64,000 nucleotides of DNA, taken from NCBI GenBank assembly GCA_037903355.1, contig JBAJFE010000038.1, positions 2,480,001 to 2,544,000 on the forward strand. The letters run 5' to 3'. How positions within the stretch are numbered: the stretch's first letter is position 1; every line of letters begins with the position of its first letter. Made by a program: the position numbers and the translations under genes. The notes under the pieces are model-generated. The model was not told the DNA's origin, ran no database searches, and worked only from the letters and a program-made list of their open reading frames with translations. Of this stretch, positions 33,380-44,369 are shown piece by piece. Source of the DNA: Trichuris trichiura. Its lineage: Eukaryota > Nematoda > Enoplea > Trichinellida > Trichuridae.

Positions 33380-35300
33380 GTGAAGTCCAATAAAGGAGGT
33401 ACAAACCTATCCATTTGATATAACGTTGTCCACAGATTATATAGCTGAGGAAAAAACTGGAATTTGACATGTCCACATTCGCTAATGAAGTTCCCAATCA
33501 ATGATTAATCGCTTGGCGGGTGGTGTCATAATTCATGACAAGTTCGGGCCCTCGATTTCCGGAGATGTGTATGCATAATTTTAGAGAAAGCAACCCGTTG
33601 ATTGTTGATAAAAGTACATCTGCCTGCGGACCTTTCAGAGCTCACTCTATTCCATCCGTAGCACGGAATGACAAGGCCGTAGTTACGTCGACGGTAGGGC
33701 GTAAATGACGCGACCTCCCTGAAGTAAAAAGGCGTGAATTTGTCACCAATTATGACTGCTCTTCTGATTAAGATTAATTGCTGATTCATTACTTCATTTA
33801 ACCAACCTAGGTGCTAAATTTTAGTTTTTGTTCCTTGAGTATAAATCGTGCCAAACATTCTATTAAAACACTTTGGTTCTATTTCTCCCATCGCTACCGC
33901 ACGCTCACATGCACTCTTGCTCTACAAAGGCCCTACCAGCATTAAGGAAACGAAGACAGAATTTAATAAAATAAAATAAAATATACTTGAAATAAGATAA
34001 AATAAATTGAATAAAGACCCTTTAATAAATACTAATAAATGAGTACCTTGTCTCATTCGCTGAACACAGGTCCTCTGTGGTATATATGAATGCAGACTTT
34101 AGTCCGTAGATAAGTTGCAGAATAATTGTAATGGTGAGATTTATAATTAAGGTATCCAGTCTTCAATAAGCACAAACAAAAAGTTCACCGGAGCTTTACG
34201 TGAATAATAGAGCGCGACACGTTATAACAATGCCCAGCTGAAGTCACCTTAAATCTGCTTGCAACCGATACCATAACCGGCGTTCTGTACACCACAACTG
34301 AGTGATGAAATCTTTACGAGGCGCTGAAGTCACTGCAAAGCTAATTTCAAAAGGGAAATTCAAAAGCTATATTAGCTAAAGGAAATTCGACTTGAAAACT
34401 GAAAAATGTAAAATAATTTTCCCAATTTAAAACAGCAAAATTAATCTTGCAATGGAAAAAATTGGAAAAGTTTTCAAATTAAATAGACGTGGAATGCCTC
34501 GAATAAGGAAGAGTGGAGCTTGGTGAGCAATACAGTGTATGACTGCAGGGCTACACGAAGAGGTGAAAACAAGGAAAGGATTGTCGAATGATTGCCATGA
34601 AACATCTGATAACGACGCAGAGGCTTACAATATTCCACTGAAAAAAGAATTTTACTCTTGCGACAAAGATATATAAGAAGTTTACTTCAACGATGGATTC
34701 TATAAAGAAAGAATATGAGTGAACTGTTACAGATGGCGATTTTGTGACTATTCGCTCACTTCTTTCTCCCATTCATTCTCTTCGTTGTTAAGAAATTACT
34801 ATTTTCGATGTCTGGCAGTGCGATTGAGACACCAAAAGAGCTACACAAATAATAGAAAGGTAGTGTTGTTGGACCTGTAAAACTCCCTTTGGGAAGTGAC
34901 AGAAAGCAGAACCTTAAGCGTTTGCTAATGCGTTCTTCTGTTACTCATTCACTTCAGGTTTGCTTTTTTTTCAAAAGCTAACTATAACGATTTCTCAAGT
35001 TTCGGTAACAAACATCGAAAGATTACGGCTGGCGAAGTCTGGAAAGAGAAATGCTGCTTCTTTTCGTTAACGCTAGGCGCTAAGACGCCCCGCTCGTTTA
35101 TTAACGTTAGTAGTCACCGGTTTCGGTTACTTAAGGCAGGAGCTGTCACGGTAGCTAACTGGAAATGATGGATTCATCGCTCCATGACGCACACTAATAT
35201 GAAAGCTTGATAAATTGTATCACTGATGTTATTCATTTTTCGCAAGTTCCGTCGTGCTATTCCACCATCGAGGAGACCGAATTACAGGCGATAACGAAAA
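33380..35300. other. No recognisable gene
   Basis: AT-rich, with a TAAAA-type low-complexity run at 33966-34030. No open frame with a known motif. Confidence 0.45.
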
Positions 35301-35329
35301 AGATCCACGAAGCGTAGTAGCTGCACTTC

Positions 35330-35488
35330 CCTAAACGCTTCGCTGACCCCTAAATTTTCATGCCTCGTTTCGAACGTATCGCCCCTTCGAAACCATTATT
35401 GCTCCCTGCGCGCTATCTCATCTTCCGTCGGCCCTAAAACCTTTCCATCGCTCTCAAGGGGGCAATATCGCCCACTTTGGGAATCACT
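35330..35488. repeat. hAT terminal sequence
   Basis: Ends (complement) CAGTGATTCCCAAAGTGGGC and continues GATATTGCCCCCTTGAGAGC, a classical hAT terminal pattern. A decayed second copy of the same end lies at 35525-35580 (GGGGGAGGCAATATCACCTC). No partner end found. Confidence 0.5.
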
Positions 35489-35599
35489 GACCTAGACCGT
35501 CCCTTTGGTAGTCCATCCTCCCTGAAGACTGAAATCGCTCGCAGGGGGAGGCAATATCACCTCCTTTGGAAACATTGATCTAACTTAGCAAAGCCTGGA

Positions 35600-36350
35600 G
35601 TAGGCTGGACAAAGCAAAGCCTGGAGGAGCAATTTTTAAGGGAGCATTATAAGCCAAGGGGGCAATGACGGGGTGCTAAGAGATGTAACGCGCTACTGAG
35701 AAAGAAGCAAGTGAAAGTTCTTTTTGGACGCTACTTACGTAATGATTGAAATACAGAACGCAATTAAACAGCAGACAAAAAGTTCTCTTGACGGCTGGGA
35801 TTACCCCCCGGCATGACTGCGTCCTACAGGCTAACTGTGTGCTAATCGCCTGCGTGACGTCTGCTCCACGGAAGAGTGGGATGCTTCTTGCCGCTTCGAC
35901 AATGCCTGTGACAGTACCCGAAGTTGGTTTTCTCAACAGAGAACAATAGCTCATTCTGTAGGTGACTCACTGTGAACGACTTCACCTCTAACGCATTGCT
36001 AATTTAACTCTCAAAGAGAATTAATTCTGAACTATTCCCATTACCCATCTTTATGTTTAAATTTAAGAAATGAAGATTTGATCCGTTGCTGATCGTTTTC
36101 CATTTCTACAGTTTTTTGCCCGTGGAAAGTGCTCGTAGGACGGCAGAAACAAATAAGAATGGGCGTCTACCATGCACTGGAGGTATCTCAATCTACTGGT
36201 GTGAGACGAAGAAGAAGAAGGGTATGCCGGGCGAATACTACTGAGAACAGGAAATATGGATGCGATGGTGAAATCTGAGTGCTGTAAAACGGCGTTGGCA
36301 TGGCAAAGGTTGAGAAACTATGGTGTAGCCAGTGATACCTGTTGGGTGAG
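35600..36350. repeat. Dispersed repeat, copy 2 (paralogue of 22650-24330)
   Basis: Colinear with copy 1 but without the PLE palindrome and hAT MITE. The site matching the MITE insertion is near 36115 (TTTCTACAGTTTTTTGCCCG before TGGAAAGTGCTCG). Confidence 0.5.
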
Positions 36351-36838
36351 AAGCTGACGCCAGCGGCACGAACAGTTTGAGGCGAACTAAGCTTCTTCAA
36401 TTCCAGCACTGTGCAGCTCACAACCACACACTCCTGGCTGCCGTTAGTGCTCCTACTCTTAGAAACGTACCAAGCGTGGTTACATGTCGCGTAGAAATGT
36501 TAATTACGCAGATCAGCGTATGAATGTATAACCATCTATGCAATGACCAGGAAGCACTTGTTTCGCTTACGCGACGTTTCGTCGGCGATGTTTTGCTGGC
36601 TGCGTGCAAGTGGAACTACGCTCGTGCAGGCAACCATTTCCAAGCCAACAATTCACACAATCAGAAAGGTTCAACGCTGTTGACTCATTGCCATTCGTTC
36701 AACTGCGTCACTTTGCCAGATAAGGTGCACTACCACCATTGCTAAACATGTCTCTTCGGCGGACGATAGCAACGGGGGCTTATTTTCTGAGCAGGATTTA
36801 TGTTAACGAGCATTCTAAAAAAATTATGGGAGAGCTTA

Positions 36839-37055
36839 CCTTATTTCACGGCCTATAAGAACACACCTCTACCTAAGTAATGGGTAGTAATGATTGGCCC
36901 AGTTAATCACTTAGTGAGTCTAATTGAGGTAGAAGAATTGCTGTTCAGCTCATAGGACTAATAAGTAGAATGCGAGCCTAGGAAGTACCAACTGGGCCAA
37001 TTATTACCACCTATTACTTAGGTAGAGGGGTGTTCTTATAGCCCGCGAAATACGG
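36839..37055. mobile_element. pogo-like MITE, 217 bp
   Basis: TIRs CCTTATTTCACGGCCTATAA and complement CCGTATTTCGCGGGCTATAA extend inwards over about 65 bp (GAACAC.CCTCTACCTAAGTA, then AATGATTGGCCCAGT). TA flanks at 36837-36838 and 37056-37057. The inner words are shared with the ends of the foldback element at 38707. Confidence 0.85.
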
Positions 37056-37354
37056 TATTTCCGAGGGCGGTCTTACAATAGTGGAAACATGATAGTAAAT
37101 AAAATAAGATAAACCAAGCGTATTAAGCGAATGCAAGTTGCCACCGGCAGCGGACTAGAGGGAGTGAACTAACAGCATCAATCTTTGCCTGCGGTGTGAC
37201 CTGTGGCTGTGGAAACGGTTGCTTGCAACAGCATTATCTCATTGGCATGCAGCTGAAAAAACGTCACCGGCAAACGTTGTGCTTCGGTGATTTCATAGGA
37301 TGTGCAGTTGAAGTGTCGCTGCTGGAACTCACATTATTTGGTCATTGTGCAGAC

Positions 37355-37519
37355 CATAGTTTCTCAACCTTTTTTGCCTCAGGGCCCCCTAGGCCTTGTC
37401 AGGGCCCACCAGGGCCTCCTAGGCTTTGTCAGGGCCCACCGTTGATTGGGACAATGTCCTGCCGCATTATCTTCCAGGGCCCCCCAGGGGGGCCCTAGGG
37501 CCCACGTTGAGAAACTCTG
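37355..37519. mobile_element. hAT MITE, 165 bp, GC-rich core
   Basis: Ends CATAGTTTCTCAACC and complement CAGAGTTTCTCAACG. Perfect 8-bp target duplication GTGCAGAC at 37347-37354 and 37520-37527. The core is a degenerate repeat of AGGGCCCACC / TAGGCCTTGTC units. Confidence 0.85.
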
Positions 37520-37529
37520 GTGCAGACCT

Positions 37530-38020
37530 GCAGTATGACTGGCAGTCATAAAATAGGGAAAGTAAAAAACAATTTTTCAACTGACACGGCCACAGAAGGT
37601 CCTAAAGAACTCTAGGACAAGCGACATCAAAGTGTCTTCGATCTGATGACTCGCCGATTTAGCTCTAACTGAAGATTAAAATTCAGTAGCAGTAATAAAT
37701 GAACCAATCATTCTAATCCATTTTAACTATTTTAGTGAGGTTTATAAGATTACATTATTCTTGGAAATCTTTTTGTTGCTTCTTTTGGTTAACAGGAACT
37801 CATCAACCTCAGAAAACTAGGCATCTTGTAAAGGATTTCAGGATTTTCGTAATTCATGTGTAGTTCTCAGGTTTTGTTCATTTTGTGCAAGCCTGCGTTT
37901 GTGCAAAAATCGATAATCTGTTAAAACCAGGTGGAGCTCTTCATCGACCTGTCCATATCCTGTGCCTCCATACATTGCCAAGTACCACACAGTTCAATAA
38001 ACAGAATTTAAGCCAATTTC
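37530..38020. other. No recognisable gene
   Basis: AT-rich spacer between two small transposons; nothing recognised. Confidence 0.45.
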
Positions 38021-38021
38021 A

Positions 38022-38424
38022 GGTCTTTACGCAGTCATGAGAGCCGGAAAAAGTGCGGCAACATCAAAGGGGAAACTGCAACGCGGTGCGAAGTACCAAG
38101 ACGCTATGCAGAATAGATCGTTAGCCCCCGATACTTTCTGCGTATCACTAACCGCACTGCCAGCATGCACCGCTGCCTCTCCATTGAGCAGCCCGTGCCA
38201 GCAGCTTATGCACGGGTGTTCTACTCACCCACCTTCACTCCTTCGCATGGGTCATTAACCGGATTAGTAACACCTGCAACTGCAATTCATCGGCAGGTGC
38301 TCAATCAATCGCAGTAACACGTCCCTCCCGTTGTTCCGTTAATCCCACTTCACCAAGTACCGGCAATGCGGTTTTCTCTTTGATGTTGCCGCACTTCTGG
38401 TGGTCATGACTGCGTAAAGACGCC
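38022..38424. mobile_element. TIR element of the TTAGGC family without the tract, member H
   Basis: Left GGTCTTTACGCAGTCATGAG, right complement GGCGTCTTTACGCAGTCATG, then GTGCGGCAACATCAAAG on both sides. The interior shares AGCATGCACCGCTG and CCCGTTGTTCCG with members E and G, but no TTAGGC run is present, so the tract was lost by internal deletion or never gained. Target duplication not evident. Confidence 0.65.
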
Positions 38425-38925
38425 AAACCGTTTATTTAGGCATACTCATAAGTGAACTCTTCGAAGCATTCGAAGCCAGTCATACACGAGCCACTCCTAC
38501 AAATATTTGTAATCGTTGAAAACTGAGTGACAAGTGGGCATTAATAACTGCGTTCTGCCACTGAGTTTGCGCTGAAAACGGGAACAGCGGCTTCCTAAAA
38601 AGGTTCACTGAATGAACATTCTGTACTTCAACTGTGAATCTGCACGCGCCTGTTCAAAAGAGTTGACTGCCACTAGTACTTTTGACTGCAGCGCCAAAAA
38701 AAATTACCGTATGTTACCACGCATAAGAACTCCCCCCTGCGTTAGCAAAGGATGGTAATGATTGGCCCAGCAACAATGACGTTCATTGCTCAAGTCTAGA
38801 TCTATTCTGATTAGTCAGTTTTCCGTGAATGCTAATCAGCCATTCAATTGAAACTGTCTTGCCTGAAGTGCAACGCAAAAACTGATCAGCTGCTGCTTAG
38901 CGCGCGTTGTAGAGCATTGCGTAGG

Positions 38926-39333
38926 CTACGAGAAATGAATTGTGTTGAATAGGTTTATTGGACGTTTATTACAACTGTTGCATGTAAAACACGAATAAAC
39001 AGATTGTAGAAGCGGAAAGAAAGGATACATGACGCCGAAAACACTAAGTGCAGTGCCAAAACGGTAAAGCTCACAGTGCTCTTGGTCACTGTTTGGCATT
39101 TGGTCGTCCTCTGTGTCCTCTGACAGGGCAGAAATGGAGCACTTTTGGAAAGACTTTATAACAGTTTCCGTTTTTACTTTACTCCACGCCTTTATAACGA
39201 ACTGACACAGCAAGCTGAGCGATGGAACTCGCATTCGTCCGCTGGCTGTGTACGTCTTCTGCCCGTTCGCCATCCATTCTTTCCACTCTTCTCGCATGTA
39301 GGGCTTATTAATGCCGACGTCCAGCGGCTGCAT
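38926..39333 (-). pseudogene. pogo DDE transposase C-terminal fragment, left arm
   Basis: Reads MQPLDVGINKPYMREEWKEW, then YTASGRMRVPSLSLLCQFVI, KAWSKVKTETVIKSFQKCSI and a DTEDDQ stretch. LQPLDVxxNKPFK...R and W..V....I..SF.KCGI are the end of the DDE domain in pogo/Tigger/jerky-type transposases. The N-terminal CENP-B-like DNA-binding part and the first catalytic Asp are missing. Compared with the right arm, FKD before YMREEW is deleted. Confidence 0.75.
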
Positions 39334-40627
39334 AGCTTTTCCTTTTTCATCGCTTAATAACTAAAGGGCTTATTAATGCAGACGTCCAGCGGCTGCATAG
39401 CTTTTCCTTTTTCATCGCTCAAGTGCAGAATGCAATAAGTAAAACTGAAAAATTCTTTCGTTAAGGAAACTTATTCTTCCTTAGTCACATGGTTTTTTCA
39501 GTTGCTACTGAGAGAGTGATACAAAGTGACGCGCGATACGTGGAGACAAATTTAGACGAAAATGAGGAAAGCAAGTGTGTTCAAACTGTCCCAGTACGCC
39601 ACTGTTACGTTTGAACCAACGAAGCACAGTCGTCCGTAGAAGCAACTTCATCCCACTTTAAGTGCCAAAGCTTAGGTAGCACCGCCTAATTTTTACAAGC
39701 GCAAAGCGAACGGAGATGTAAACTGTTCAACAGTTCGGCGAAAGAACAACATATTTCATCCTCTTTGGTTACTATCAGCTAACATGTCACGTTATTCATG
39801 TCTGTCTGATGCAGCAAAGGATGGGAAATCACAGCTCCTTGAAGTTTGATGATAACACGGCGTGACCTCTATCGATGATATCTGTAAGCTCAACTGATGA
39901 CGGCTGCACGCTCAGTCAGTGGGTGCTCCTGCACCTGTAAGCATGCGCAATGGCTGTTGAAGTTTGATGATAATGCTGCTTGACCTATATCAATGATAAT
40001 TGTTAGCTGAATCGATGAGAACTGTGCGCCCGCTCAGAACCGAGCTTTTAGTCATCCTCGATAAAGGTCAAGCAGCGTTATCATGAAACTTCAACAGCCA
40101 TTGTGCATACTTACAGCTGCAGGAGCACCCACCGATGAGCGTGCAGCCGTCGTCGATTGAGCTTACAGATATCATCGATAGAGGTCAAGCCGTGTTATCA
40201 TTAAACTTCAAGGAGCTGTGATTTCCCATCCTTTGCTGCCTCAGACAGACAAGAGTAACGCGGCATGTTAGATGATAGTAACCAATGAAAATGAAATGTG
40301 TTGTTTTTTCGCCGAACTGTTGAACAGTTTACGTCTCCGTTCGCTTTGTGCTTGCAAAAATTAGGCGTTGCTACCTAACTTTTGGCACTTAAAGTGGGAT
40401 GAAGTTGCTTCTACTGACGACTGTGCTTCTTTAGTTCGTACGTAACGGTGGCGTAGTGGGACAGTTTGAACACACTTGCTTTCCTCATTTTCGTCTAAAT
40501 TTGTCTCCGCGTATCGCGCGTCGCTTTGTATCACGATCTCAGTAGCAACTAAAAAAACCATGTGACTAAGGAAGAATAAGTTTCCTTAACGAAAGAATTT
40601 TTCAGTTTTACTTATTGCATTCTGCAC

Positions 40628-41010
40628 GTGAGCGATGAAAAAGGAAAAGCTATGCAGCCGCTGGACGTCTGCATTAATAAGCCCTTTAAAGACTACATGC
40701 GAGAAGAGTGGAAAGAATGGATGACGAACGGGCAGAAGACGTACACAGCCAGCGGACGAATGCGAGCTCCATCGCTCAGCTTGCTGTGCCAGTTCGTTAT
40801 AAAGGCGTGGAGCAAAGTAAAAACGGAAACTGTTATAAAGTCTTTCTGAAAGTGCTCCATTTCTGCCCTGTTGGAGGACACAGAGGACGACCAACTGCCA
40901 AACAGTGACCAAGACCACTGTTAGCTTTACCGTTTTGGCACTGCATTTAATGTTTTCGGCGTCATGTATCCTTTCTTTCCGCTTCTACAATCTGTTCATT
41001 CGTGTTTTAC
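40628..41010 (+). pseudogene. pogo DDE transposase C-terminal fragment, right arm
   Basis: Mirror copy: MQPLDVCINKPFKDYMREEW, KAWSKVKTETVIKSF, then a stop (TGA at 40847-40849) where the left arm continues QKCSI. It keeps the FKD codons lost on the left. Same assignment and same missing domains. Confidence 0.75.
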
Positions 41011-41751
41011 ATGCAACAGTTGTAATAGACGTTCAATAAACCTATTCAACACAATTCATTTCTCGTAGCCTACGCAATGCTCTACAACGCGCGCTAAGCA
41101 GCAGCTGATCAGGTTTTGCGTTGCACTTCAGGCAAGACAGTTTCAATTGAATGGCTGATTAGCATTCACGGAAAACTGACTAATCAGAATTGATCTAGAC
41201 TTGCGCAATGAGCGTCATCGTTGCTAGGCCAATCATTACCATCCTTCGCTAACGCAGGGGGGAGTTCTTATGCGTGGTAACATACGGTACTCCGTTTCTT
41301 ATTCAAACCTATTTACTGCATCCGTTCCGTAAAGGTTGCTCCCCATCTATAAATACAAAGTGTTCAAAAAATTTCAAGCCTAAAGTACTTCCAGGTAAGC
41401 CAAGAAAACGGAACTTTATTACGAGCAAATATTATGTCCTGTAGCTTCAAGGCACTTTCCATATTAAGACTTCAAATTCAATAGGCCACCGAAAAAAGTT
41501 TTTTTCAAATGAGTTAGAGTTCCCGGGTCTTGTATGTTTCGCGGGCACCGGAAGTAGAGGCGGCAACTTCAAAAGCGGTCACGTGATCATTACTACGTCA
41601 CCTGAACAAAGGGTGACCTAAGCTATTGTTCACTGTGTACACACGCGAGCGATGCATATCAGCGAAGGAACGCTGCACATCTGGAGACAGTTGGCCGTTC
41701 TGGTAATTGTTTCCAAGTGCGTCCTATAACCCTGCCGGCCATCCTGTCCTG

Positions 41752-41877
41752 CCTAAGCCTAAGCCTAAGCCTAAGCCTAAGCCTAAGCCTTAGCCTAAGC
41801 CTAAGCCTAAGCCTAAGCCTAAGCCTAAGCCTAAGCCTAAGCCTAAGCCTAAGCCTAAACCTAAGCCTATCATAACG
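41752..41877 (-). repeat. (TTAGGC)n array, about 21 units
   Basis: Almost perfect CCTAAG units on the plus strand (TTAGGC on the minus) with two variant units (CCTTAG near 41790; CCTAAA near 41862). Preceded by GCCGGCCATCCTGTCCTG. Continues at 42026-42062 after the palindrome. Confidence 0.92.
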
Positions 41878-41986
41878 CAAAGGTTTTATTACGGAGTAGT
41901 TCCCGTTTAATGTGTTAAATTGCTCCGTACGGAGCAATTTAACACATTAAACGGGAACTACTCCGTAATAAAAACTTTGCGTTATG
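41872..41986. repeat. PLE-end palindrome inside the TTAGGC array
   Basis: Perfect or near-perfect arms meet at 41928/41929 (TTGCTCCGT|ACGGAGCAA). The arms carry TTATTACGGAGTAGTTCCCG and ATAACGCAAAG, as in the P2-type PLE ends at 23275 and 27392, but stop before the hammerhead. Followed by TACGTTCCCGTACGAAGAAA, like the sequence outside the other P2 ends (GTACCAAGAAACC). Confidence 0.75.
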
Positions 41987-42025
41987 AAAACCTACGTTCC
42001 CGTACGAAGAAACTACATTTTCAAA

Positions 42026-42062
42026 CCTAAGCCTAAGCCTAAGCCTAAGCCTAAACCTTAAC
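42026..42062 (-). repeat. Second part of the TTAGGC array
   Basis: About five CCTAAG units ending CCTAAACCTTAACATAACG, the border found in the other family members. Confidence 0.85.
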
Positions 42063-42850
42063 ATAACGCGTGTTCGTTGCTGCTGTTGGGTTATGCAGTT
42101 TTGACCGTGGCGCAAAATACAAGAAGCATAGCGCAAAGTGACGTTATTTAGCGATCAGTGAACACGCGAGCATTGACTAACCGAAAAAGGGAAAAAGCAT
42201 ACGTACTGCTAACGCAGGCGCTCAGCCTGACGAAGGCGACGCGTCGATTTCCCTGAAGGCGCATCCGACGGGTTCACTCGGGTGTACCTAATCAGGCAGA
42301 AGGCGTCAGTGCCTCCTTACGGTGCCTCCACTTGTCGATGGCAAGTTGTCACTAGATCCCGGGACAGACATAACGCAGAATGAGATTTACCCTGCCTACC
42401 AAGGCACGCCTCAGCTCGGAAAGTTGACCTGCGATGTTTTTCACGAATTCCTACACGACGTCTCAGCTTAAACACCTGCAGGCCCCATTGTGTTTCCCGT
42501 AAGTTGAATGCATGCGCATCTGCTAAATTCCATCCTTTCACTAAACCTGACGATAACGTCCGTCCTGTTGCGCCGATAACAACCATTTATTACGCCGTAG
42601 ATTCGCAGATAACGCTTTGAAGAAGCCGCCTCTACTTCCGGTGCCCGCGAAACATACTAGACCCGAGTTCCCTTCAGCTGCGAAGTGCAGCTCTTCTTTT
42701 CTGAATATCGTTTCTTGATGGTGCTGCTTTAGGTTACCAAATAAAAAGTAGTCGCTGGGGGCAAGATCTGGGCTATAAGATGGGTAGTTAATCTGGGCGA
42801 ACCCGCATTCTTGGATGGCAACTAGCCAAACTTTTGACCGATGCAGTCAC

Positions 42851-43444
42851 GGACAATTCACCGCTGGGACAACTAGCACATTTTTCTTCCCCTATCTCTA
42901 CTGGGCATAGGCAAAATGTTGTACCTTGTAACAGCGCAGCAAGTCCAACTGAAAACTACATTCACTTACTTTTGTGCTTTGTAACTGCGATAGCTGTTGG
43001 CGCAAGGGCAGCAAGTAAGCGAGAGTCCGTTTATTCGTGAATCAGAAGATGGGAAAGCCAATATGCGTAATTAGGAACGGCTAGCGTGATACCACTTATC
43101 CGCTTACGGAAAGAAAGCTACCTGCTACTATATGTGTAAACAGCGACAAGAGACTAGCAGGTTTAGGTCTACGATTTTAAAATTCGCTGTTACTGTAGTA
43201 GGTATTTATGATTTTCAAGACAACACTTACCGTCAGGGCTGCGTCAAACGGCCGTAACAAAGAATAGAGAAGAATGGAACCAGCCTCGGCGAGTTGATGT
43301 CAAAAGGTTCGCCACGGCAACTTGGCGGCGGTGAGTTGCCAGGCGGCAAGCTGTCAAGGTGGCTTGTTGGCTGTGACGAATTGCCAGGCTTTGAGTTTCG
43401 GCGGTGAGTTGTCCCGGCGGCGAGTTGGCGGCGGCGAATTGTCC
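42851..43444. mobile_element. Unclassified TIR insertion, 594 bp
   Basis: Starts GGACAATTCACCGCTGGGAC and ends with the complement of GGACAATTCGCCGCCGCCAA; it splits the mariner reading frame. The right 200 bp are degenerate repeats of GGCGGCGAGTTG. Flanking duplication not clear. No coding capacity; superfamily unknown. Confidence 0.6.
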
Positions 43445-44369
43445 TGTACCTGACCAGTAGGCTGTAGCACTGTCGTGCATCAGCAGCACCTTACGTGACA
43501 GCTTCCCTCAATGTTTTTCTTTGACTGCCAACGAAGTAGCTGGAGCAATTTGCATAATATTTTCCCGTGATGGTGGCTCCATGTTCCATGTAGTCGATTA
43601 GAAGAACTCCATCACCATCACAGAAGATTGTCGCCAAAACCTTCGACAGTCGGGGTTCAGTGCGTGGCCTTACGAATTTAGATAATTGGTGTGCTTCCAC
43701 GCCTGCTGTGTTGTTCAGATACGGGGTCGTAGTGAGCTACAACTCATCACCGGTAAATATGAGCCCCAGAAAATCTACTCCTGATTTTTCAAACTCGGAA
43801 ATCTCTTTCAAATATCTTACGCAAAGTTCTCTCTCAGAAGGTGAAAGAGTTTTGGGCACCCAACCTGCAGTTACCCTTGACAGCCTCAGGTGACCATGTA
43901 GGATGCTTTCAATCGTGCTACAAGAAAGCTTAGCCCATGCCATGATTTCTGCAGTCGCGGTTCTTCTGTTCTTCAAAACCATTTTCTCCGCAGCTGCAAC
44001 AAGTTCATCAGAGGTGACTTCAATTGGCCGACCAGTCCTTGGTTCGTCAGAGATGGATGCTCTGCTCCGGCAAAACTCCGCTATCCAAAACTTCACTGAG
44101 GGACCGGAGAGGGCATCGTCCTTGTAAACTTCCAGCAGCCTTCGGTGGATTTCATCGCTGGATAGTCCTTCGTGAAAGAAACATTTCACGACAGCGCGCG
44201 TTGCTGAAATCGTATGTCGCCGCGATTTACCATAACTCGCCCTCGAAGAAAAGCTCCTGTGGTAGCAAGAAAACAGATATTCTCAAATAACATTGTATGC
44301 AGTCGTGATAGATGTCTACTTGCATGAAAATAATAAAAAAATGTTCGAAACACAGAACGAGTATGTTAG

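Larger units (their letters stand above)
38707..41287. mobile_element. Foldback pogo-like element, 2.6 kb, arms about 1.27 kb
   Basis: Ends CCGTATGTTACCACGCATAA and its complement, with TA at 38705-38706 and 41288-41289. Almost the whole element is an inverted repeat centred near 40000: words 1.2 kb apart (GCTGCTTAGCGCGCGTTGTA and TACAACGCGCGCTAAGCAGC) mirror each other. Each arm carries a transposase C-terminal fragment. The left arm has an extra tandem copy of about 60 bp at 39305-39425. Arms differ by scattered substitutions and small indels. Confidence 0.9.
41525..42664. mobile_element. TTAGGC-carrying TIR element, member D, with the long array
   Basis: Left end GGGTCTTGTATGTTTCGCGG, right end complement GGGTCTAGTATGTTTCGCGG, continuing GCACCGGAAGTAGAGGCGGC. 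A perfect 8-bp target duplication, GAGTTCCC, lies at 41517-41524 and 42665-42672, inside mariner sequence. Holds an expanded TTAGGC array interrupted by a PLE palindrome. Confidence 0.9.
41350..44360 (-). pseudogene. mariner transposase, interrupted by two insertions
   Basis: Minus strand from about 44225: [20 protein letters not shown] and a [18 protein letters not shown] region (N-terminal HTH pair), [11 protein letters not shown] linker, FTGDEL with the first catalytic Asp (near 43745) then a stop, VLATIFCDGDGVLLIDYMEH (near 43600) and VLLMHDSATAYW with the second Asp (near 43470). An insertion at 42851-43444 splits it, after which YPSYSPDLAPSDYFLFGNLK with the third Asp is read near 42750. 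A second insertion (41525-42664) separates the tail (FEKNFFRWPIEF near 41490). Similar to Mos1/mauritiana-type mariners. Terminal repeats are eroded, so limits are approximate. Confidence 0.8.

Noticed and set aside
24472..35488. One 11-kb hAT element bounded by the two CAGTG.TTCCCAAA ends
   Set aside because: The two ends agree only over the first 14 or so bases and then differ, so they belong to different hAT families; no common target duplication.
41752..41877. CRISPR-like array
   Set aside because: A simple hexamer tandem without spacers, in a eukaryotic context.
41752..42062. True telomere or chromosome end
   Set aside because: The TTAGGC array is bounded by transposon sequence with TIRs and a perfect 8-bp target duplication, so it is internal.
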